Source: CBDFNC01 sp965249895 (GTDB lineage Bacteria; Pseudomonadota; Gammaproteobacteria; Enterobacterales; CBDFNC01). Taken from it: DNA of 64,000 nt. Where the stretch lies: NCBI GenBank assembly GCA_965249895.1, contig CBDFNC010000005.1, forward strand, positions 744,001-808,000, read 5' to 3'. A program made the translations under genes and the position numbers. Shown here in pieces: positions 57,977-64,000 of this stretch. The notes under the pieces were generated by a model, which worked only from the letters and a program-made list of their open reading frames with translations, did not search any database and was not told the origin of the DNA. Within the stretch, counting starts at the first letter, position 1. Each line of letters starts with the position of its first letter.

Positions 57977-58714
57977 ATTTAACAATATGTTCACGCTCTC
58001 ACCCTGATTCTACGAAGGTGTATTACCAATACGATGTAAAAATTTACAAATACCCTCCCTTTTTTTCAGTCTACTCCTTCCCCCTCATGTATTTTTAGCT
58101 GACGATATCTCGTTACAGCCAAAGCCATTCAAACTAAAGTACTAATTATAAAACTTTAGTAACCACCATTGACTTAAACTACAAAAGCCGGTACTAATAT
58201 ATTTATACAAAGTTATTTAGACCAATCCAAGCGCACTTGATATATACAAGAGATACCAGTTTCGAAATGAATTGCATAGAAACCGGCCAGCGCATGTGAT
58301 GGTTTTGTTTTCACCGGTTCCGGACTCGGTTCTGGAGTCGGCTTCGGGATCAGTTCCGGCGCCGGTTTCGGAACCAGTTCCGGGGTCGGTATCCTACCAA
58401 CAAACGGCGTAAAAGTGCCCTTCAAGCAATACACTCGTAATACGAAAGACTGTAAATCCAATGTAGAAAATACACGCTTTTTTGTTTTCTTCTGAACGGA
58501 TGAATGGCGCTATTCTTGTTCATATTTTTTTGCAGGCAGCTAATTTTGCTGACTTAATCCAAAGACCGCCGAATTACCTCGGCATGCCCTTACATGAGCC
58601 ATGTACCCTAAGCAAAACCACTACCACAGCTCCTACTATCAGCCAGATATCAACGAACGTCAGAGACACTTCAGAAATCATTAAGATAAAATAGCGACAG
58701 GTAATCGACCCGCC
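57977..58714. other. Gene-poor region right of the ISAs1 remnant
   Basis: Apart from the doubtful Pro-rich frame at 58213-58461, I see no supported gene. The first 50 bases probably include the right end of the ISAs1 copy. Confidence 0.35.
58213..58461 (-). CDS. Doubtful Pro-rich short frame
   Basis: 82 codons with a striking PTPELVPKPAPELIPKP repeat in the middle, followed by 'GFYAIHFETGISCIYQVRLDW'. The repeat resembles a periplasm-spanning linker, and the tail hints at a fragment of an envelope protein. There is no ribosome site, signal peptide or membrane anchor. It may be a remnant or chance; I do not assign a function. Confidence 0.3.
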   Translation of the reverse strand: MDLQSFVLRVYCLKGTFTPFVGRIPTPELVPKPAPELIPKPTPEPSPEPVKTKPSHALAGFYAIHFETGISCIYQVRLDWSK

Positions 58715-58797
58715 GTCACTGGGGGAAGGAGCTGAACCTTTGCAGCGAATATAGCGAACGCAGTGTTCGCTGAACAGGTTCAGCGCCTACGGTGACC
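58715..58797. repeat. Palindromic dispersed repeat after the RND pump gene
   Basis: The nested arms are GGAGCTGAACC / GGTTCAGCGCC and AGCGAAC / GTTCGCT, flanked by GTCACTG / CGGTGAC. It ends ten bases from the pump gene's stop on the minus strand and probably acts as its terminator. Confidence 0.6.
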
Positions 58798-58807
58798 ACC
58801 TCAAATA

Positions 58808-61800
58808 TTACCCTTTTTCTCGATATTTGATGGGGTCGATAACACACTCATCCTCCACCAATTGTGACTCCCGTTGGCTAACGTCAGTTCTTTTTAAAGC
58901 CACAGATGGACGAACCAACAAGCCTTTAATATCCTCTCCCACCCGATATAAACACGGCACTAGAAATAAAATAACCGGCACGCAGAAGATCAAACCATAA
59001 GCCAGCGCCAAAGCCATAGGTCCCATATATACATCGGTCCCACCCAAGCCATAAGCTAAGGGCAATAAACCAGCCACAGTGGTGATGGTTGTGCACAAAA
59101 TAGGGCGTAAGCGGTCTGTTGTCCCCACTAATAACCAGTTATCCACATTTTGTTTTTTCAACTCATTGAGATGACTGATTAACACCAAAGCAGTATTAGT
59201 CACTACTCCCACTAACCCTATCCCGCCAATCAGAGAAAAAAAGGACAGCGGCTGGCCATGCAGCCAAAGGGAAATCGCCACAGCCGCCAGGCTAAACGGC
59301 ACTGCGACTAACGCCAGCAGCGGTTGGAACAGGGAGCTAAATAACAGCACCAGCACCATGTAAACACCCACCAGCGAAAGCAACAGGGCATAAACCAAAC
59401 CGCCCACCGCTTGGTCGGTTTCCTCGGACTCCCCACCGATCTCCAAACGAACATTGCCAGTGCGCCCGGCAAACTTGTCCTGGATAGCCAGACTTAGCAG
59501 ATTAGGATCCGCCACACTGTTATCCAACTGAGCAGTGAGGATCAAGGTCCGTTCACCATCAAAATGAAACCGTTCCGCTTCCGCTTTAGACTCCTGCCAG
59601 TGTACCAGTTGCCATAGTTTCACCCGATCTCCGCCGGATGTAACAAGCTCAAGATCCTTTAGATGATCCAGGGTGCGGTATTCATCCGCAAACAGGACTC
59701 TGAAATCCACGTTTTCATCCTCCACCCTGGCGCTGGATACCAAGTCGCCTTCGAAAGCCACCCTTAATGTTTGCGCAATATCGTCAGCTGTCAGTCCATA
59801 CTTAGCCAGCCAGGGGTAATCCAGCCTTAACTCTAATTGGGGTTTTCCTTTTACATCGTTACGATTAAGGTCGTATACCCCTTCCTGCTCTGCCAGCCAT
59901 CGCTGGATATCATCACCCAGCTCTTGTCGGGATCCGCCATCGCCGCCAATCAGGCGTACTTCGAGTGGATCTCCCCCTGGCGGACCACCTGCATCAATCA
60001 TAAATCGCACCGACTTAAATTCAGCCAGAGCTTGTGCTTGCTCTCGCAGTGAACTGACTATCTGCTCGGCAGTTCGACTGCGCTGCGAAAACGGCGTTAA
60101 CGTCAGGTTAAAGCTAGAATATGGAGAACCAATTTTGGCTATATATGCCCCTCTTTCGCTGTCCGGTAACCCCAGCAATAATTGCTCCATCGCTTGATTC
60201 ATTGCTTTACTCGCCGCCAGTGAGCTACCTTCAGAGACCTTGGTTTCAATCTCGATATATCGCGCCGCCTGTTTAGGGAAAAAGTCGAATCCCAATTGCG
60301 GCGCCACCCAGACGCCAATCCCAAGAAGATAGGTAAAGAAAACAGTTACCACGCCATACCGCCACCTTAACGCAAAGGCTAACAGAGGTTTAAAACCCGA
60401 CTTAACCCGATTAAACCAGTGCTTGCGCTCCGCGGCGTTCACCCGACTAAGGCCTGAGCTCAAATGAGACGGCAAGATAAGGAAACATTCCACCAACGAG
60501 AGTAATAATGTCAGCACCACGGTCAAAGGGATCACATAGATAAACTTTCCGACCATGCCGGGAATAAAAAACATGGTTGAAAATACCAAAGCCGAGACTG
60601 TCAATGCCGCGATAATGGGCTTAAACACCGCTGCCACACCATTTACACAAGCTTCGAGGGGACTATCTCCCAATTCCGCCCGGCGGTAGATACTTTCGGC
60701 GATAAGCACAGAATCATCCACCACTATTCCTATGGTCAGCAGCAATGCTGCCATGGTCAGGCTATCCAGCGCTTCCCCGGATATGGGTAATAAAGCAACC
60801 ACGCCAAGCAGACACACAGGGATAGATACGGCCACCCAAAATGCAATATACCGATTAATAAACAGGGACAGCGCCACAATCACCAGCACCAAACCAATGG
60901 CGCCGTTAGAGCTGACAATGGAAAGCTTATTGTTTAAGTCTTCGGATAGGTCAAACGCAGTAGCCAGTTCGAATTGCCCTTGAGTACGTGCTCGCTCCTT
61001 CTCTATCAAAGCCTTGATCTGCGTCGCTGTTGTTGCCGCATCAGCTGTCTCAGATTTTCCGATGGAAAATGCGATCACATCTTTGCCGTTCAAGCGTGTA
61101 TGTTGCTTGGCGGGTTCATAATCATCCACCAGCCGTGCGACATCACTGAGCTTTATGTGGGTACCGCTATCGGACACCTTAACTATAAGTTGTCCAAGAT
61201 CTTCCAAACTGTGCATCTGTGCCAGCGTCACCACACTTAATTCATCTTGATAGGATTCCAACGAACCTCCCGTCGCCGTTATATTTCGTTGTGAGATAGC
61301 TGAGGTTATATCCGTTAACGACACCTGATGACGCTTAATTTGTGATGGGTCGACTTCAATATGAAACTCCCTGGCGTTGAGAGACATAGCATCAATGCTA
61401 CCAACCCCGTCGATGGCTTTAAGCTTGCGCTCTATCTGTCTTGCATAGCGTCGTAACTCGCCATAGCTACCCGTTGAGCTTATCCCTAAGGTGAAAAAAC
61501 CGAATGAAGCGCTGGTCACTTCGGTGACCAAGGGTGCCTGAGTAACAACCGCCGGCAGATCAGTCACTCGGTTAATGGCTTGTCGAATATCTCTGTTTAC
61601 GGTTTCAAGTACCGCATTTTCTTTAATGGTGATTTCAATATTAGATCGCCCCAACTCCGATACTGAGGTATAGCGTTTTATACCATTGACCAGGCTCAGC
61701 TCTTCTTCCAACCGGTTAGTGACATTGAGTTCCACATCTTCAGCCGACGCGCCTGGGTAAAAGGTCAGCACCTCTGTTTCACCCGTATTAACATTCGGGT

Positions 61801-61909
61801 ACTCCGCCAACGGTATCGTCTTCAGAGTCACCATCCCGAGCAATAGGATAAACAGGGTAAATAAATGGGCAAACAAATGGCGGCGAGCAAAAAACGCAAT
61901 AAAAGCCAT
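58808..61909 (-). CDS. RND-family efflux pump
   Basis: 1033 residues with the RND layout: TM1 near residue 15, periplasmic domain, 'GIVVDDSVLIAESIYRR' carrying the TM4 acidic pair, and a second half with 'GIGLVGVVTNTALVLISHL'. The N-terminal 'AEYPNVNTGETEVLTFYPGAS' resembles HAE1 pumps. It is translated right after the adaptor gene (one-base overlap). It is not a close copy of the pump at 22802-25903. The substrate is unknown; the adjacent two-component system suggests induction by an envelope or metal/antimicrobial stress. Confidence 0.93.
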   Translation of the reverse strand: MAFIAFFARRHLFAHLFTLFILLLGMVTLKTIPLAEYPNVNTGETEVLTFYPGASAEDVELNVTNRLEEELSLVNGIKRYTSVSELGRSNIEITIKENAVLETVNRDIRQAINRVTDLPAVVTQAPLVTEVTSASFGFFTLGISSTGSYGELRRYARQIERKLKAIDGVGSIDAMSLNAREFHIEVDPSQIKRHQVSLTDITSAISQRNITATGGSLESYQDELSVVTLAQMHSLEDLGQLIVKVSDSGTHIKLSDVARLVDDYEPAKQHTRLNGKDVIAFSIGKSETADAATTATQIKALIEKERARTQGQFELATAFDLSEDLNNKLSIVSSNGAIGLVLVIVALSLFINRYIAFWVAVSIPVCLLGVVALLPISGEALDSLTMAALLLTIGIVVDDSVLIAESIYRRAELGDSPLEACVNGVAAVFKPIIAALTVSALVFSTMFFIPGMVGKFIYVIPLTVVLTLLLSLVECFLILPSHLSSGLSRVNAAERKHWFNRVKSGFKPLLAFALRWRYGVVTVFFTYLLGIGVWVAPQLGFDFFPKQAARYIEIETKVSEGSSLAASKAMNQAMEQLLLGLPDSERGAYIAKIGSPYSSFNLTLTPFSQRSRTAEQIVSSLREQAQALAEFKSVRFMIDAGGPPGGDPLEVRLIGGDGGSRQELGDDIQRWLAEQEGVYDLNRNDVKGKPQLELRLDYPWLAKYGLTADDIAQTLRVAFEGDLVSSARVEDENVDFRVLFADEYRTLDHLKDLELVTSGGDRVKLWQLVHWQESKAEAERFHFDGERTLILTAQLDNSVADPNLLSLAIQDKFAGRTGNVRLEIGGESEETDQAVGGLVYALLLSLVGVYMVLVLLFSSLFQPLLALVAVPFSLAAVAISLWLHGQPLSFFSLIGGIGLVGVVTNTALVLISHLNELKKQNVDNWLLVGTTDRLRPILCTTITTVAGLLPLAYGLGGTDVYMGPMALALAYGLIFCVPVILFLVPCLYRVGEDIKGLLVRPSVALKRTDVSQRESQLVEDECVIDPIKYREKG

Positions 61910-62667
61910 TATTCTTGTCCCTCCAACACGGCTCTCACTGTAAACCCGGGGCGTAATCTCAAATCAGCATTGTCTATTTCAAGCTCCACCGGGTACCCCG
62001 ACTGTTGGCTGATACCGATATGCTTAACTGTTGCGACCAAAGTGACATCGGGTAACGCATCGACGGAAAGCGATAAGGTTTGCCCTGGGGTTAACTTGAG
62101 ATAATCTCGTTCAAGGAGGATAAACCTGGCTTTAATGGGGTTCAGAGACGCCAGTATAAATAAGGGATCGCCGGGTTTTACCCAGCCGCCAACCTCGGCT
62201 TGTGCTTCCACCACATACCCCGAAAACGGCGCTTTTGTCTCGGTCTGCTCCAGGTTTATGTGCGCTTGACGTACTTCCATATCCGCCAGCATAAAGTTAG
62301 CTTTCGCCAGCTGGTAGTTCACCGATACCTGATCCAACTCAGACAGAGACACATTATTATTTTTCTGCAAATTTTTAATCCGTTTTAACTGTTGCGTTTT
62401 ATGCTCCAGTTCAATGCTTGCCAGTTCTTTTTTGCTCAGGCTAACGGATAACTGATGCTGATAATCCGTTACGTCAATACGAACAACCACCTGCCCCTTA
62501 GTGATCTTGTCTCCCAGTTCAATCTGATACTGCTGGATCTGCCCGACCTCCTGAGCCGGTACGGCAACTTGCTTGTCTGGCACCAGCTCTCCCACCAGGT
62601 GTAACGGTGATGCCGCGTGGGTAAGTCCGCTCACTATCACAGCGAACAAACCTATTAAGTATTTCAT
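61909..62667 (-). CDS. RND periplasmic adaptor protein
   Basis: 252 residues, with a signal peptide (MKYLIGLFAVIVSGLTHA). A lipoyl half (VAVPAQEVGQIQQYQIELGDKI), a short alpha-hairpin, the second lipoyl half (ETKAPFSGYVVEAQAEVGG) and a beta-barrel with 'LNPIKARFILLERDYLKL' follow. It is on the short side for an RND adaptor and lacks a long C-terminal domain. It is the first gene of a two-gene operon divergent from an OmpR-type regulator; no TolC-type gene is included. Confidence 0.9.
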   Translation of the reverse strand: MKYLIGLFAVIVSGLTHAASPLHLVGELVPDKQVAVPAQEVGQIQQYQIELGDKITKGQVVVRIDVTDYQHQLSVSLSKKELASIELEHKTQQLKRIKNLQKNNNVSLSELDQVSVNYQLAKANFMLADMEVRQAHINLEQTETKAPFSGYVVEAQAEVGGWVKPGDPLFILASLNPIKARFILLERDYLKLTPGQTLSLSVDALPDVTLVATVKHIGISQQSGYPVELEIDNADLRLRPGFTVRAVLEGQE

Positions 62668-62707
62668 ATCAACCTCCAGTAATTTGTTTTCACTGTATCA
62701 GGCCGTT

Positions 62708-62725
62708 TGTGACACTTTTGTCACA
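62708..62725. promoter_or_regulatory. Perfect inverted repeat, likely response-regulator site
   Basis: TGTGACA-CTTT-TGTCACA lies in the 99-bp gap between the divergent adaptor gene and the regulator gene. Position and symmetry fit a binding site of the OmpR-type regulator controlling both directions. Confidence 0.55.
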
Positions 62726-62766
62726 TCATTCGTTGCATTATGATGGGGCCAATTAAGGAGAAATAA

Positions 62767-63426
62767 ATGCGCATACTGGTCGTTGAAGACACAATTGATA
62801 TCGCCGCAAATATCGGAGATTACCTGGAGATAAAAGGCCACGAGGTGGATTTTGCCTATCATGGCCAGGCGGCATTAGCTCTACTAAAACAAAGCCAGTT
62901 CGATGTTATTGTGTTAGATATTATGATGCCGGGCATAGATGGGTTAACCCTATGCAAGCTGCTCAGAAACCAGTTTTGTCTGGATATCCCCATTCTATTT
63001 CTAACCGCGCGCGACTCGCTGGAAGACAAGCTAACCGGTTTTGAAGTGGGCGGCGACGACTATCTGGTCAAACCTTTTGCTCTGGAAGAGTTGCATTGCC
63101 GGTTACAGGCCCTTTGTACCCGCGGTCGGCGTAAAATACGTAAAACCCTCTGCTACGGACCTTTAACCATTGACCCTAATGCAATGTCCGCCAGTTGTGC
63201 CGGCCAGGCACTGCGACTGGACCCCATTCAATTCGACATACTGAAACTCCTGTTGCAAAACGCGCCTGTTCTGGTGACAAAAGAGGACATTGAATATGCC
63301 ATCTGGCAGGGAGATGCTGGCGAGTCCAGTGCCCTGCGAACCCATATTTACAGGCTTCGAAGCGCGCTGAACGATGACTTAATTGAAACCGTGCATGGCA
63401 AGGGGTATCGCATTCGTGAGTGTTAA
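62767..63426 (+). CDS. OmpR-family response regulator
   Basis: 219 residues. The receiver has acidic residues VVED, phospho-acceptor Asp51 (VLDIMMPGIDG) and Lys in 'DDYLVKPF'. The C-terminal winged helix (about 128-219) ends 'LRTHIYRLRSALNDDLIETVHGKGYRI', typical of OmpR/PhoB proteins. AAGGAG precedes the ATG. Its 3' end overlaps the sensor kinase gene. It most probably controls the divergent RND operon. Confidence 0.95.
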   Translation: MRILVVEDTIDIAANIGDYLEIKGHEVDFAYHGQAALALLKQSQFDVIVLDIMMPGIDGLTLCKLLRNQFCLDIPILFLTARDSLEDKLTGFEVGGDDYLVKPFALEELHCRLQALCTRGRRKIRKTLCYGPLTIDPNAMSASCAGQALRLDPIQFDILKLLLQNAPVLVTKEDIEYAIWQGDAGESSALRTHIYRLRSALNDDLIETVHGKGYRIREC

Positions 63427-64000
63427 ACAAAAGATCAGAACCTGGTTTGGTCAAAGTATCTACAACCAAATCTTCGGTTTTATTTTTGCCTTTAGTCTAT
63501 TGCTGAGCCTGACTGTAGGTGTAATTGGCTGGAGCACTTTGGAAATCACTGCCGACAGCTTCATAAACCAAAGACTGGAACAAGCGATGGACAGGCTGTT
63601 AGTGGAGTCCAAAACTAACGGTGAATTGATAAAACTGAATCATGGCGAATTTAAAACCTACCAAAGCGGTGAGGCTCTACCCAATTTTATCGCCGCATTT
63701 AGTATTCCCGGCTTATACGAAGTCCACGGCCCAAATATTCATATTGAAGTGGTGGAAAACCCTCTGGGAGAAGGACTTTACTATCTCGTATATCAGCCAG
63801 ATAAAGACGATATTGTCGCCAAATATGGCTCAGAAATAGATATCCATATTATGCTGACCATGACGCTGATTATTGTGCTTGGCTTTTTTGCTGCGCATTT
63901 TTTAGCATCAAAAATATCAGCTCCCATTCGTCAACTGGCCATCGACGTCCATCAAATCCAACCCCAGCAAGCATTTCCACCGTTGGAACGACAAGATGAA
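63416..64000 (+). CDS. Sensor histidine kinase, C-terminus beyond window edge
   Basis: 195 codons are present. I chose the GTG at 63416, which overlaps the regulator gene by 11 bases and has AGGGG upstream; an in-frame ATG at 63395 is possible. TM1 (IFGFIFAFSLLLSLTVGVIG) and TM2 (IMLTMTLIIVLGFFAAHFLA) flank a periplasmic sensor of about 110 residues. The start of a HAMP domain follows (SKISAPIRQLAIDVHQI). The catalytic domains lie outside the window. It is the evident partner of the OmpR-type regulator. Confidence 0.88.
   Translation, partial: MSVKQKIRTWFGQSIYNQIFGFIFAFSLLLSLTVGVIGWSTLEITADSFINQRLEQAMDRLLVESKTNGELIKLNHGEFKTYQSGEALPNFIAAFSIPGLYEVHGPNIHIEVVENPLGEGLYYLVYQPDKDDIVAKYGSEIDIHIMLTMTLIIVLGFFAAHFLASKISAPIRQLAIDVHQIQPQQAFPPLERQDE

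Noticed and set aside
58574..58681. 35-codon minus-strand frame with one hydrophobic helix
   Set aside because: It could be a small membrane protein but has no ribosome site and lies in decayed sequence.
58482..58694. 70-codon plus-strand frame
   Set aside because: No ribosome site or motif; overlaps other unsupported frames.

Overview
The window looks like chromosomal DNA of a marine gammaproteobacterium, probably Alteromonadales/Colwelliaceae-like. The grounds are the RND pumps, NtrC- and OmpR-type two-component systems, a 7TMR-DISM hybrid kinase, a PEP-CTERM protein and many decayed insertion sequences. The assignment rests on gene style, not on a marker gene.

Left part (1-10.6 kb): an edge-truncated periplasmic solute-binding-like protein, a DUF2927 lipoprotein/secreted-type protein, a broken secreted-domain gene, a PEP-CTERM protein, and a hairpin-rich non-coding stretch with two very small genes. 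These are followed by a minus-strand set: a HEAT-repeat protein, a double-PAS sensor kinase and its NtrC-type sigma-54 activator.

Iodate-reductase block (10.6-20 kb): two di-haem cytochrome c peroxidases, a Tat-exported Rieske subunit and an arsenite-oxidase-like molybdenum subunit lie in one tight plus-strand operon. This is the composition of idrP1/idrP2/idrB/idrA. Near-identical sigma-54-type -24/-12 elements precede both this operon and the divergent HEAT gene, which suggests control by the NtrC-type system encoded next door. Downstream lie an imelysin pseudogene and a porin / flavinylated FMN-binding / PepSY operon.

Middle (20.8-33.2 kb): a TetR-controlled RND pump, then a graveyard of IS5, IS630 and IS6 remnants and an ABC-binding-protein remnant, surrounding an intact 7TMR-DISM hybrid kinase.

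The most unusual locus (33.7-55.6 kb) is a divergent gene set bracketed by two IS6-family remnants. On the minus strand are a TolC-like outer-membrane protein, an HlyD-like adaptor and a ~4,190-residue surface-type protein with a LEPR-XLL-like N-terminal motif, RTX-like repeats and filamentous-haemagglutinin-like repeats, including nearly identical 693-bp tandem units. On the plus strand are a GAF-HlyD fusion, a PqqD-like/M50 peptidase/HlyD fusion and a short SecA-like ATPase overlapping it by ATGA. There is no type I ABC transporter. I infer a dedicated export system for the giant protein in which a SecA-like motor and an intramembrane-protease/HlyD protein replace the ABC exporter.

Right end (55.6-64 kb): a MITE-like repeat, IS6 and ISAs1 remnants, then an RND pump operon divergent from an OmpR-type regulator and an edge-truncated sensor kinase, with a perfect inverted repeat between them.
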